A stretch of DNA of 64,000 nt from Bacteroidota bacterium (GCA_018818165.1 JAHISP010000026.1:1-64000), one strand, 5' to 3'. Counted from the stretch's first letter, positions 24,732 through 33,793 are shown. Numbers and translations: made by a program. The notes: generated by a model not told the origin, from the sequence alone.

Positions 24732-26690
24732 TTAAGAACGTGGAGCATTAAGAACAAATTTATTATTGACAACCAATTTATCTATATTTACAAGAATTGC
24801 GAGACCGTCATCCATTTTTGCAAAAGCTAACATATAGTTTGTCTTATCCGTTTTTACATGGGAAGGAGGATCTACAATTTCACTAGCAGCAATATTTGTC
24901 ACTTTTGACACCGCATCTACAACAATTCCAAGATTTACAAATCGTCCATCCAACTCTGCTTCTAAAACGATAATTATATTTTTATCAGTATATTCACTTT
25001 TTGGCATATTAAAATTCATTTTTGGGTCAATTATGGGAATAAGTTTACCGCGTAAATCAATCATTCCCAGCACAGAAGCTGAAGCATTTGGAACAGCGGT
25101 AACCCCAACCATCCTAATTATTTCTTTAATTTTTAATATGTCAATTCCAAAAGTCTGCTTATTTAAAATAAATGTTAAATATTTTCCTTCAAGATTTAAT
25201 GAAGACTTAGAAGAGATTTCCTTTTTCGAAAGACCTTTTCTTTCCAACAAATTTTCAATTTCGGAAGCAGAATCAAATAATTTTGAACTTTGCGAACCGT
25301 AATTTTGTCCTTTGCAAGCAACTTGTGCAAATCTTAAATCAACAAATTGTTTAACATCTATTATATTTCCAACGTTCATTGTATCATGCATATAATGCTG
25401 CATTTTTTCCAAATCCTCTAAAACTGGATAAAGATCATGGGTCTTAATTCCTAATGGCTCGGTCAAAACGTTTTTGAGTAATGGAACTTTCAAACCAAGT
25501 GTTTTATCAGGATCAAGAAAATCAACTCCAATTTTAGCTGCGGTTTCTGGTCGGTCATTAATATATTTACCCGCTTTTACTAATAAATCAGTCAGTTCAA
25601 AAACAGCTTCTGTGTGATTGTCAATTAAATCTTGTTGAAGTGTAATAACACAGCATGGATGATTATTCCAAAGTTCGGATGATGCAAACTGCATATCAGC
25701 AATTCCGCCAGCAATAGCTTTTGTTCCCAATGGCTCGGCAACTAAGTAGCCAGCTGCGTCGCTATTATCAGCTAAAAATTCTGTCATTTTAATAGGGGGA
25801 GCAACCTCAAAGCTAATATCAACTCCTTCTTGCCCAGAAACACCAGGCTTTAATCCAATTTTACTAAAAAAAAGGTGTGCCAACATATTGTGAACGGAAA
25901 GTGTGTGAGGAATATAAAATGATTTATGCTTAAAAAAGTTTTCTTTTTCTGTAAAAAAATCTCCACCTTTTTTGTTTCTTACAAACATACTTCCATTTTT
26001 GTGAGCAAATAATACAAGCTTAATAGGAACATTGTAATTATATAAATCCATTGCAATTGGTGCTAAAACACAAGCTCCTTCTACTGTTCCTTGTTCAAGT
26101 GATGCACCAACGGGATTCCAGCTTGACATGCATTCAGTTTCTAATTCAAAATGCTTTGGTTTATATTCGCCAGTATTAATTAAGTGTTTTAAAACTCCTA
26201 ATACTAAGTGATCAGTTATTTGAATGTGAGCTAATTTTATAATTACTTTCCCAAATTCATTTATTCTGGCTCTTGGTCTAATAGTAGCAACTTTGTCTTT
26301 TTTCTTTTCACCAATTGCTTCTTCAATTTTAGTTTTTAATTCATCGGCATTAAATGGTTTTGATATAAAACTGTTTGCTCCTGCTTCAACTGCCGAGGCA
26401 ATTTCTTTTTTTTCGCCTCTTCCTGTAGCCATTAAAAATGGAAGACTTTTGAATTTTTCACTTTCTTTTACCCATTTCAATAATTCAAACCCATTCATAT
26501 TGGGCATATTCCAGTCACTTATAATTAGATTAAACCCTTCTTCGTTGGTTAATTTCTCAATAGCATCATTTCCATCTTCAGCCTGCACAATTTGTTCAAT
26601 TCCAAGTTGTTTTAGAACTTTAATTTCCATTTTGCGCATTACGGCAGCATCTTCTACTAGAAGAATTTTGATGTTTGTTTTTAGAGACAT
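24732..26690 (-). CDS. fusion: CheY-like receiver, NMT1-type substrate-binding domain, CheW
   Basis: 652 aa with three domains. Residues 5-125 are a CheY-like receiver: acidic pair E13-D14, phospho-acceptor D59 in SDWNMPNMNGFELL, T89 and K111. Residues about 145-480 resemble the NMT1/NrtA type II periplasmic binding fold, with SVHNMLAHLFFSKIGLKPG, VAEPLGTKAIAGG and NNHPCCVITLQQDLI, but there is no signal peptide, so it must act in the cytoplasm. Residues about 500-640 are a CheW domain (TFILNKQTFGIDILKIKEII, GMIDLRGKLIPIIDP). A plausible role is coupling cytoplasmic ligand sensing to a chemotaxis array. No CheA or receptor gene is in the window. Confidence 0.82.
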   Translation of the reverse strand: MSLKTNIKILLVEDAAVMRKMEIKVLKQLGIEQIVQAEDGNDAIEKLTNEEGFNLIISDWNMPNMNGFELLKWVKESEKFKSLPFLMATGRGEKKEIASAVEAGANSFISKPFNADELKTKIEEAIGEKKKDKVATIRPRARINEFGKVIIKLAHIQITDHLVLGVLKHLINTGEYKPKHFELETECMSSWNPVGASLEQGTVEGACVLAPIAMDLYNYNVPIKLVLFAHKNGSMFVRNKKGGDFFTEKENFFKHKSFYIPHTLSVHNMLAHLFFSKIGLKPGVSGQEGVDISFEVAPPIKMTEFLADNSDAAGYLVAEPLGTKAIAGGIADMQFASSELWNNHPCCVITLQQDLIDNHTEAVFELTDLLVKAGKYINDRPETAAKIGVDFLDPDKTLGLKVPLLKNVLTEPLGIKTHDLYPVLEDLEKMQHYMHDTMNVGNIIDVKQFVDLRFAQVACKGQNYGSQSSKLFDSASEIENLLERKGLSKKEISSKSSLNLEGKYLTFILNKQTFGIDILKIKEIIRMVGVTAVPNASASVLGMIDLRGKLIPIIDPKMNFNMPKSEYTDKNIIIVLEAELDGRFVNLGIVVDAVSKVTNIAASEIVDPPSHVKTDKTNYMLAFAKMDDGLAILVNIDKLVVNNKFVLNAPRS

Positions 26691-26900
26691 AATTGGACCA
26701 GAATTTAATAGATGATTTATTGTTTAATGAATAAAAGATATAGTCATTATCGAACATTATTATAATAAATTAAGTTCTAATTATTATCATCTTTCAAATA
26801 ATATTATCTAATTAGGTGAAACTAATTTGCTAATTTATTTTTCATGTTTTGTATCTTTCATTTTTAAAAATAATTTTGAATTTAATATTGGAGAGAATTT

Positions 26901-27191
26901 ATGGAATTTGTAATAATTGGTTATGATGGCAAAGATAGCGAAGCGATGAATAGACGATTGGCAGTTAGAGAAGCACATTTAAAAAATGCTGACAAAATGT
27001 ATGAAGAGGGTAAATTACTTTTTGCATCTGCTTTACTTGATGAAAATGAAAAAATGAATGGCTCAATTATGTTTTGTGATTTTCCTTCTCGAGAAGCCAT
27101 TGATGAAGAATGGTTAAAAACTGAGCCTTATATTATTGGCAAAGTGTGGGAAAAAGTTATTATAAAGCGTGCAAAAATAGCAAAGCATTAG
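26901..27191 (+). CDS. YciI-family protein
   Basis: 96-aa YciI-like dimeric alpha-beta-barrel protein of unknown biochemical role. It shows the family pattern of an N-terminal EFVIIGYDGKD strand, RLAVREAHLKN helix, GKLLFASALLDE and MFCDFPSREAIDEEWLKTEPY. The catalytic-type histidine lies in REAHL. GGAGAG precedes the ATG as a ribosome site. A perfect palindrome follows the stop codon. Confidence 0.88.
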   Translation: MEFVIIGYDGKDSEAMNRRLAVREAHLKNADKMYEEGKLLFASALLDENEKMNGSIMFCDFPSREAIDEEWLKTEPYIIGKVWEKVIIKRAKIAKH

Positions 27192-27208
27192 GAATTTAAA
27201 TTCCTAAT
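27187..27208 (+). terminator. 22-bp palindrome between convergent genes
   Basis: ATTAGGAATTT and AAATTCCTAAT form a perfect palindrome overlapping the yciI-like stop codon and lying 20 bp before the end of the convergent metallophosphoesterase gene. It may serve as a bidirectional terminator, though no loop or strong T run is present. Confidence 0.4.
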
Positions 27209-27229
27209 GTTCAATTATTGACTAGCGTT

Positions 27230-28492
27230 TTATATTTTTCGTAAAGTAATTAATCCAACTTCTGGCGGCATTCCAATTCGTCCAGGAAAACCTATGAAAC
27301 CAATTCCAGTATTTACATTAAACATTTGATTATTGTTTTTGTAAATTCCGCCCCATTGTTTGTATCTCAAATTTACTGGCGACCAACGCCAGCCTGGAAT
27401 TTCAATTCCAAATTGAGCACCATGAGTGTGACCAGAAAGAGTTAAATCAATATTTGTTTTGTTTGTAACTTCTGCGTCCCAATGAGTTGGATCGTGTGAC
27501 ATCAAAATTTTAAATGAATTGTCGTTTACATTTTCAAGTGCTTTATTCAAATTGCCATATTGCGGAAATGGTGGAAGTCCCCAATTTTCGACTCCAATTA
27601 ATGAAAAAGAAGCTTCACCAAAACTAATATTTGCAGATGAATTCAATAGCATTTTAAATCCAATTTGCTCTTCATATTTAATAAGTTGAGCAAGGTTTTC
27701 ATTTTTCTTTTCAATTGTATTCCAGTGAACATATTCGCCATAATCGTGATTTCCCAGAATTGAATACATTCCATATTTTGCTTTTAACTTTGAAAGAGTC
27801 GGAATAAAAGGCTCAACTTCGGATGCAACATTATTAACCAAATCTCCAGTAAAAAGTATTAAATCGGGATTTTGCTCATTTACCAATTCAACAATTTCTT
27901 CCACCTTATCTTTGCTCGATAAAAAGCTTCCAAGATGAAAATCTGAAATCTGAACAATTTTAAATCCATTAAATTCATTTGGAAGATTTTTAAAGAAAAG
28001 ATTTGATTTCCTAACTATAAAATTAAAACGTCCCCAGCCAATTCCATAAATAATTGAAATAAATGGAATTCCAGCCATTATGAATCCAACGCGTGTAAGA
28101 AATGTACTTCGTGAAATTTTGTTTTTTTCTGAATTATTCGATTTTAGGTTTTTCAGTTTTATATATGAAAATTTAGTAAAGTGGAAAATATCATCTAAAA
28201 AATTAAAGACAATAAATAATAATCTAGGAATATATAACAATAAAAATGTACCACTAAAGTAATTGAAATATATCATTGCATATTCTGGACTAACGTTTTG
28301 CCGAAACAAAATCATAACCGAAAGCGCGATAATTATGAGCAAAGGAATGCTCCAGTAGATAAAAAATAAAATTTTCTTAACCTGTTTGGTTAGCTTTAAA
28401 TTTATTTTTTTTAACCCTTTAAACGAATAAAAATCAATAATAAATATTATTAAACTAAAAATTATAATTGCTATATATGGTGAACTACGCAT
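27230..28492 (-). CDS. membrane-anchored metallophosphoesterase
   Basis: 420 aa. Four or so hydrophobic segments in the first 170 residues are followed by a calcineurin-like phosphoesterase domain. Its metal-ligand motifs are in order: QISDFHLGSF (DxH), LFTGDLVNN (GDxxN), ILGNHDYGEY (GNHD), LMSHDP and SGHTHGAQFG (GHTH). This is the YkuE/YaeI type of membrane-associated phosphoesterase, some of which act on lipid A precursors or other phospholipids. The substrate here is unknown. It is monocistronic and converges on the YciI gene. Confidence 0.9.
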   Translation of the reverse strand: MRSSPYIAIIIFSLIIFIIDFYSFKGLKKINLKLTKQVKKILFFIYWSIPLLIIIALSVMILFRQNVSPEYAMIYFNYFSGTFLLLYIPRLLFIVFNFLDDIFHFTKFSYIKLKNLKSNNSEKNKISRSTFLTRVGFIMAGIPFISIIYGIGWGRFNFIVRKSNLFFKNLPNEFNGFKIVQISDFHLGSFLSSKDKVEEIVELVNEQNPDLILFTGDLVNNVASEVEPFIPTLSKLKAKYGMYSILGNHDYGEYVHWNTIEKKNENLAQLIKYEEQIGFKMLLNSSANISFGEASFSLIGVENWGLPPFPQYGNLNKALENVNDNSFKILMSHDPTHWDAEVTNKTNIDLTLSGHTHGAQFGIEIPGWRWSPVNLRYKQWGGIYKNNNQMFNVNTGIGFIGFPGRIGMPPEVGLITLRKI

Positions 28493-28700
28493 AAATTTAA
28501 CTCAAAAAAAATATTTAAAAATCAATTTATAAATAACAATAAATTTCTTACAATTCCACTATCTATTTTAGTATACATCTGTCTAATAAATAATAATTTT
28601 TTAAAAGCTATTTGTCGTTTTTAATATTAATTTCTATCATTAGTTAAAAAAAAGTTTGGCATTTAATATGCTAAATAACAAAAAAACATTTGAGGAAAAG

Positions 28701-29294
28701 ATGAAAAACATATTATTTGTACTAACTGCTATTTTAATACTTACAACCGTATCTATTGCCCAAGTGAAAACGGGTGAGAAGACAATTACAATAAATAAAG
28801 TCACTGGAGATACAACATATACAGAATCCGTTATTATTTCTGAGAGCGAAGATATTACTCCTCGAAACAATATGATTGTAATTAATCCCCTTAAATTTTT
28901 CCTGCTTTATAACATTTCATATTTTCATAAAATATCAGAGTCAACAGACATTGGCTTTGGAATTCAAACACCAACAATAGAAGGCGTTTCTGGAATTGGA
29001 TTTAATTTTGAAGTCCGTTATCATCCAAAAGGTAAAAATATGGGAGGATTTTACATTGCTCCTAATGTGTCTTATAATATATTATCGTCTACTAGTTCTA
29101 GTGGCTCAGACACAAAACTATCTTCAATTGGGGGACTTTTAGGGTGGCAATGGTTCCCAGGAGATGAATTTGCTATTGGGTTAGGAATTGGTATTGACTT
29201 ATATACCGGATCACAAAAAGATGGTTGGGATATTTATGAAAATTATGAAGGACTTATGCCTGCTGTAAGATTTGATATTGGATATGCTTGGTAA
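28701..29294 (+). CDS. secreted outer-membrane beta-barrel-like protein
   Basis: 197 aa from the ATG at 28701, chosen because GAGGAAAAG lies just upstream and a clean signal peptide follows (MKNILFVLTAILILTTVSIAQ). The frame can be opened earlier, at a TTG at 28656, but that would bury the signal. The mature part has alternating aromatic/glycine strands such as GFGIQTPTIEGVSGIGFNF and a terminal aromatic residue (FDIGYAW), typical of small eight-stranded barrels. No specific family is recognised. The lipoprotein gene 90 bp downstream is co-directional. Confidence 0.7.
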   Translation: MKNILFVLTAILILTTVSIAQVKTGEKTITINKVTGDTTYTESVIISESEDITPRNNMIVINPLKFFLLYNISYFHKISESTDIGFGIQTPTIEGVSGIGFNFEVRYHPKGKNMGGFYIAPNVSYNILSSTSSSGSDTKLSSIGGLLGWQWFPGDEFAIGLGIGIDLYTGSQKDGWDIYENYEGLMPAVRFDIGYAW

Positions 29295-29383
29295 TAGCAA
29301 CACAAGTTTTCCGCTTTTAAAAAGCAACAATTTGAGAGTAAAATCGTCCAATGAAAGATTATAAAATTAATAAGGAATTGATC

Positions 29384-30118
29384 ATGAAAAAGATATTTAA
29401 AGTAATACTGCTTTTTGTTTCCATTTTGTTTATTACTGCAGGCTGTGATGAATCAATTACCGATTCTAATGGGATTAAAGGCTCAGGGAATGTTGTTGAT
29501 GTTGCTATAGATTTCACCAATTTTTCAAAAGTTGAAGGTGGAAATGCATTTAAAATTAATATTACTAAAGGTGAAGTTTATTCCGTTGTTTTAAAAGTGG
29601 ATGATAATATTGTAAAATATTTGGAAGTCTCAAAAGAAGGCAATGCACTGAAAGTATTTCTTGAAAACGGACATTCATTCAATAATGTAACACTTGAAGC
29701 TTATATTACTATTCCTAATCTTGAAAGTGTTAATTTTAGTGGAGCTGTTAACGCCAGCATTAATAACTTTGAATTTGAAAATGATTTAAATGTTGAATTG
29801 TCAGGAGCAAGTAATTTAACAAGTAATATTAAAACAGGTGACGTTATCTTTAAAATATCAGGAGCTAGCAGAGCAACACTTAGTGGAAGAGGAGAAAACA
29901 TAAGTGCTAATGTAAGCGGAGCGAGCAGTTTACAATTGTTTAATTTTTCAATTATAAATGCTAATCTAAATATAAGCGGAGCATCTTCATCTACTTTAAA
30001 TATTAGTGGATTACTTAACGCAAATATAAGTGGTGCATCAAGTCTTTATTATTCTGGAAACCCAACAATGGGAAATATTAATATATCTGGAGCATCAACC
30101 ATTCAAAGACTTAATTAA
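29384..30118 (+). CDS. GIN-domain (DUF2807) lipoprotein with SGAS repeats
   Basis: 244 aa from the ATG at 29384, which has AAGGAA upstream and is followed by a lipobox ending at C21 (FITAGC). The earlier ATG at 29351 gives an extended N-terminus and is less likely. The body is a right-handed beta-helix-like head_GIN domain, common in Bacteroidota surface proteins. Six copies of a SGAS(S/N/R/T) turn at roughly 10-15-residue spacing are visible, for example NVELSGASNL, IFKISGASRA and NINISGASTI. A surface or periplasmic binding role is likely; ligand unknown. A hairpin follows. Confidence 0.85.
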   Translation: MKKIFKVILLFVSILFITAGCDESITDSNGIKGSGNVVDVAIDFTNFSKVEGGNAFKINITKGEVYSVVLKVDDNIVKYLEVSKEGNALKVFLENGHSFNNVTLEAYITIPNLESVNFSGAVNASINNFEFENDLNVELSGASNLTSNIKTGDVIFKISGASRATLSGRGENISANVSGASSLQLFNFSIINANLNISGASSSTLNISGLLNANISGASSLYYSGNPTMGNINISGASTIQRLN

Positions 30119-30124
30119 AACTAA

Positions 30125-30156
30125 TGAGATGTTATCTTTCAAAAGATAACATCTCA
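30125..30156. terminator. hairpin between convergent genes
   Basis: TGAGATGTTATCTTT and AAAGATAACATCTCA form a perfect 15-bp stem with a 2-nt loop, seven bases after the GIN lipoprotein stop. The bases after it on the plus strand are A-rich, and on the minus strand the T run precedes it. It may end transcription from the MerR gene as well. Confidence 0.5.
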
Positions 30157-30240
30157 AAAAAGCTTAACATATTGTTTTAGAGTGAAACTAGAATAGAAAA
30201 ATCTAGTTTACCTGAGTTTTCTTTCTTGGAAACTTATGGT

Positions 30241-31050
30241 TTATTCTTCAATAAATATTTGAATTTCGGTTAAGTAGTTTTTAGGATTTCCTTTGAATAT
30301 CATACCCGGACCTTTTAAATAAACTTCTCTTGTCGGTAATTTAGTTTTAATTCCTTTTTCATTAATGTATTCAAAAAGGTGCTTGTAAGACTGTGACAAA
30401 GTTTCGTATGAACCCTTGTGAATAATTGTGTAACATTTTCCACCTTTAAGTTCACGTACGGAAATATCATCCGTTCCAGTACCTTTTCTTATCGGAAAAC
30501 ATGCTTCATAATCAGCATCATCTTCTTTGTATTCACCATCATAATAAAGTGCAATTGGTTTGCCGTTTAAGTATCGACCAAATATTTTACCAACTTTCGA
30601 AAACCCTTCTCCAATATCTTGGTATTTCCCTTGCATCCTATAGCCGGCAATAAGTACTGTGTCTACTATTTTTTCTTCAACATCAAAAATTTGTTCTGTT
30701 TTCATTTTATTCTCCTTTTCAATTTTAATTATACTTTCAAGTGAATTAAGAGTTGTTTTGTATTGGGCAATTTTGGATTGAATTTGTTCTGATTTCATTT
30801 TCAGTTGCTCCAACAAATCTGATTCGTCACTACATTCTTCGAGTATTATTTTTATTTCGGCTAACGAAAAATCAAAATTCTTTAAAATTTTGATAATCCG
30901 GGCGGTTTCAAAATTTGACTCATTGTAATATCTGTATTTTGTAAATTCATCAATTTCTGTTGGAATTAAAATTCCCTTTTCATGATAAAGACGTAACGTC
31001 TTAATTGATATTGACGTTATACTCGAATATTGACCTATACTAAACTTCAT
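30241..31050 (-). CDS. MerR-family regulator with GyrI-like effector domain
   Basis: 269 aa. Residues 1-70 are a MerR winged helix (FSIGQYSSITSISIKTLRLY, TKYRYYNESNFETARIIKIL). A coiled-coil dimer helix (about 75-115) follows. The C-terminal part (about 120-268) is a GyrI/SOUL-like ligand-binding domain with IAGYRMQGKYQDIGEGF and GGKCYTIIHKGSYETL. This is the BmrR/BltR-type layout, which responds to lipophilic or cationic compounds. It is transcribed away from the GntR-ABC operon and its own promoter has the 19-bp spacer typical of MerR control. Confidence 0.92.
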   Translation of the reverse strand: MKFSIGQYSSITSISIKTLRLYHEKGILIPTEIDEFTKYRYYNESNFETARIIKILKNFDFSLAEIKIILEECSDESDLLEQLKMKSEQIQSKIAQYKTTLNSLESIIKIEKENKMKTEQIFDVEEKIVDTVLIAGYRMQGKYQDIGEGFSKVGKIFGRYLNGKPIALYYDGEYKEDDADYEACFPIRKGTGTDDISVRELKGGKCYTIIHKGSYETLSQSYKHLFEYINEKGIKTKLPTREVYLKGPGMIFKGNPKNYLTEIQIFIEE

Positions 31051-31098
31051 AAAACACTCACAATTATTGTTAAAAAGTAGCTACTCTTTTCAGTTACA

Positions 31099-31129
31099 AA
31101 TATAAGTACTCCACCAAGGGGAGAGTCAA
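31099..31129 (-). promoter_or_regulatory. MerR-type promoter with 19-bp spacer
   Basis: Read on the minus strand, TTGACT (31129-31124), 19 bases, TATATT (31104-31099). The 19-bp spacer is two bases over the optimum, which is characteristic of promoters activated by MerR proteins. The spacer carries an imperfect dyad (ACTCTCCCCTTGGTGGAGT). It lies about 50 bp before the MerR start codon, so autoregulation is likely. Confidence 0.75.
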
Positions 31130-31141
31130 GAAATTTTTTTC

Positions 31142-31182
31142 TTGACAAAATAAATTCAACTGTATATATTGCATCAGTACAG
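31142..31182 (+). promoter_or_regulatory. sigma70-like promoter of the GntR-ABC operon with possible operator
   Basis: TTGACA at 31142-31147, 17 bases, TATATT at 31165-31170, a consensus promoter 37 bp before the GntR start. CTGTA at 31160-31164 and TACAG at 31178-31182 form an inverted repeat flanking the -10 element. This is a candidate site for the YtrA-type repressor. The back-to-back MerR promoter starts only 12 bp away. Confidence 0.6.
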
Positions 31183-31206
31183 ATAGAACAGTGAACAAAA
31201 ATTAGA

Positions 31207-31581
31207 ATGATACTTAATTTAACAGATTTATCAAACGAGCCTTTACAAAGTCAAATTTATAGGCAAATTCGTACTATGATTTTGGCGGGAGACCTAAATG
31301 CAGGTGAAATGCTTCCATCAATACGTGGATTAGCACGTAATGAAAAAGTAAGTGTAATTACTGTTCAGCGTGGATACGAAATTCTTGAAAAGGAAGGATT
31401 AATTGTTTCACGAAGAGGGAAAGGATTTTTCGTTGCAGAATTACATGTTGATAGAAAAAAAGAATTATCCGAAGAACGATTTATTGAAAAGATTGAACCA
31501 ATAATTCAGTTGGCAACCGAAGAAGGAATGACAATTGAGGGGATTGAAAAAATATTATTAAAAATACTTAAAAGTAAATAG
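31207..31581 (+). CDS. GntR-family regulator, YtrA type
   Basis: 124 aa, a short GntR protein with an N-terminal winged helix (SNEPLQSQIYRQIRTMILAG, LPSIRGLARNEKVSVITVQRGYE) and a small C-terminal helical dimer segment (residues 80-124). This is the YtrA subfamily, whose genes usually head ABC-transporter operons they repress. That is also the situation here: an ATPase and four membrane proteins follow. The start is an ATG at 31207. The likely operator overlaps the -10 region upstream. Confidence 0.92.
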   Translation: MILNLTDLSNEPLQSQIYRQIRTMILAGDLNAGEMLPSIRGLARNEKVSVITVQRGYEILEKEGLIVSRRGKGFFVAELHVDRKKELSEERFIEKIEPIIQLATEEGMTIEGIEKILLKILKSK

Positions 31582-31591
31582 TGAGACTAAA

Positions 31592-32464
31592 ATGAAACAT
31601 GCTTTTAAAATTGATGGAATGGAAAAATCATTTCAAGAATTCAAACTTGGCCCAATAAACTTGGAATTAGAACAGGGAATGGTAATGGGTTACATTGGTC
31701 CCAACGGCTCAGGTAAAACTACAACAATGCATTGCATGGTGGGACTTGTAAAACCAGATTTGGGAGAAGTTGAAATATTTAACAGAAAAAATGACTCAAA
31801 CAAAACTAATTGGAAATTTGATATTGGATATGTTGGTGATAAGCATGTATTCTACGAAAATTGGTCGGGAATGAAAAACTTAGAATTCCTTCAGCAATTT
31901 TACCCCAATTGGGATAAACAGTTCGAAAGTGAATTAATTAAGCGCTTTGAAATTCCAATCACAAAAAAAGCGAAAGAACTTTCGTCCGGAAACAGAGTTA
32001 AGTTATCCTTAATTGGTGCATTAGCACATCGTCCAAAATTGTTATTATTGGATGAACCAACATCCGGTCTAGACCCTGTTGTGCGAACAGAGCTGTTGGA
32101 TATTCTATTTGAAGTAGTTGAAAGTGGAGAGCGTGCAATTTTCTATTCAACCCATATTTTATCTGATATTTCCAGAATTGCAGATGAACTTACATTTATT
32201 AATAATGGACAAATTATGCTCACAACTCCAAAGGAAGATTTAACTGAAAATTGGAGAAGAATTTCGTTTAAACTTCCTGAACCAAAAACTACTTTTATAA
32301 ATACTCAAGTAATTGATGTGGAAGGAAATAATTATAAAATAATTAGTAGTAATTTTAATGCAACACTAACCGAATTGAAAAATTTGAGAGCAGAAAATAT
32401 TACAGAATCTATAATGAGTATTGATGAAATAGCTGTGCAGATATTAAAAAATAATAAAACATAA
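31592..32464 (+). CDS. ABC transporter ATP-binding protein
   Basis: 290 aa nucleotide-binding subunit of the type paired with ABC-2 permeases. Walker A GPNGSGKT (residues 36-43), signature LSSGN (130-134) and Walker B LLLLDEPTSGLD with D154 and E155 are all present. The ABC signature deviates from LSGGQ. The C-terminal 70 residues form an extra domain with an RISFKLPEP strand, common in YtrB-like ATPases. It follows the GntR gene by 10 bp and must serve the four membrane proteins downstream. Confidence 0.94.
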   Translation: MKHAFKIDGMEKSFQEFKLGPINLELEQGMVMGYIGPNGSGKTTTMHCMVGLVKPDLGEVEIFNRKNDSNKTNWKFDIGYVGDKHVFYENWSGMKNLEFLQQFYPNWDKQFESELIKRFEIPITKKAKELSSGNRVKLSLIGALAHRPKLLLLDEPTSGLDPVVRTELLDILFEVVESGERAIFYSTHILSDISRIADELTFINNGQIMLTTPKEDLTENWRRISFKLPEPKTTFINTQVIDVEGNNYKIISSNFNATLTELKNLRAENITESIMSIDEIAVQILKNNKT

Positions 32465-32529
32465 CAAACTTGGTATCTAAATATTTAATTCAGAGTTTAC
32501 AAAGAAAGTAATAAGTAAAGGAGTTAGCA

Positions 32530-33183
32530 ATGTTACATTTATTAAAAACAGAAATAGAATATTATAAGTATTATCTGGGTGGAATAATGCTTTTACCAAT
32601 TCTATTTTTACTTTTTGCAATGCTTAATATCCATCTTTTCCAGGAGACCTATTTTCTAAAAAAATATTTTTGGTCAATGCTTGTTGGGATCGGAACTTAT
32701 GCATTAGTGTTTATTCTCTGGACTCTTCGAAAAAGGGAACTTAGAGAAAGAATTTTTGCATCACTTCCACTTACAATTAATCAAATATCAATTGCTCGAG
32801 GACTTTTTGGTGTACTTCCATTTTTAGTTGTTGGAATATTTATTGAATTACTAAATAAAATAGTTCATGATGAGCAAGTCATTTATATTCACAGAATATT
32901 TGCGCAGTTAGGAATGATGTTTATTTTTCTAATGGCAATTGATTTGGTATTAAACTCTTGGAATGTATTTGCAAGGTTAGAAATTTTTCTAAGAGTTGGA
33001 CTAATATTAGTGCTTATGGTTTTAATATTAGCAACTAGTTCATCTGTCATCTACGCGATGTCTTCTTCGATATTAAAACCCTTTGGGTTTGGTGGAGAAG
33101 AAATCTATTTCTATATCTGGGGTTTGATTTTGGCATTAATTGACATAATTATTTTTACTAAACGAAAGACTTTTTTTGACTGA
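32530..33183 (+). CDS. ABC-2-type permease-like membrane protein 1 of 4
   Basis: 217 aa with six predicted membrane spans and MLHLLKTEIEYYKYYLGG at the N-terminus. It shares with the next three genes the middle motif LP(x)5I(S/A)IAR, here LPLTINQISIAR, and the ending KRKTFF. These are probably permease-like subunits of the same transporter. GGAGTTAGCA lies upstream as ribosome site. Function beyond transport is unknown. Confidence 0.65.
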   Translation: MLHLLKTEIEYYKYYLGGIMLLPILFLLFAMLNIHLFQETYFLKKYFWSMLVGIGTYALVFILWTLRKRELRERIFASLPLTINQISIARGLFGVLPFLVVGIFIELLNKIVHDEQVIYIHRIFAQLGMMFIFLMAIDLVLNSWNVFARLEIFLRVGLILVLMVLILATSSSVIYAMSSSILKPFGFGGEEIYFYIWGLILALIDIIIFTKRKTFFD

Positions 33184-33190
33184 GGATTAT

Positions 33191-33793
33191 ATGTGGCAAA
33201 TTATTAAAGCAGAATATTTTTATACGTTGTTTGCTTACAAATGGAAAGTACTCTCAATAATTGCCGGAATTATTTTGTTACCAGTTGTCTTTCAAGATAA
33301 ATCATTAGTAATTATCTATCTATTCTTGGGTGTGATATTTCTTTCATTTTATGACGATAATAGATATTATATTTATCAAACACTTCCAGTTAAATCTAAA
33401 AAAATTGCTATTGCACGTTTAATAATGCTTGGTATAAATTTAGCAGTTTTAACTATTCTTGTCCTTCCATTTATTATCTATAAACAAACTGGAAGGATAA
33501 ATAATATTAATCAATTATTGATTCTTATTAACGGTGTATTACTCATGAGATTATTAACATTTTCATTATTTGATATTATTTCAGACAGTTGGGCCAAGAA
33601 AAAAAGAATAAAACTTACTTTACTATTCTCACTTGTTATTTCAATTGCTATTGCATTTAGCTACATAACAATTTATTTCAAAAACCCAGAACTAATAATG
33701 TACTTATCATTTAGTTTAATTCCATTATTTGCATTTATATCAATAAAAACATTTTTGGCAAAAGAAAGAGTTGTTGTAAGAGAGGAGTTATAA
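33191..33793 (+). CDS. ABC-2-type permease-like membrane protein 2 of 4
   Basis: 201 aa from the ATG at 33191, chosen over a TTG at 33176 because GAGG lies seven bases upstream and MWQIIKAEYF matches the paralogues' start. Six membrane spans. The shared motif is LPVKSKKIAIAR. It begins seven bases after the previous gene's end and its own stop directly touches the next start, so all four are one operon. Confidence 0.65.
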   Translation: MWQIIKAEYFYTLFAYKWKVLSIIAGIILLPVVFQDKSLVIIYLFLGVIFLSFYDDNRYYIYQTLPVKSKKIAIARLIMLGINLAVLTILVLPFIIYKQTGRINNINQLLILINGVLLMRLLTFSLFDIISDSWAKKKRIKLTLLFSLVISIAIAFSYITIYFKNPELIMYLSFSLIPLFAFISIKTFLAKERVVVREEL

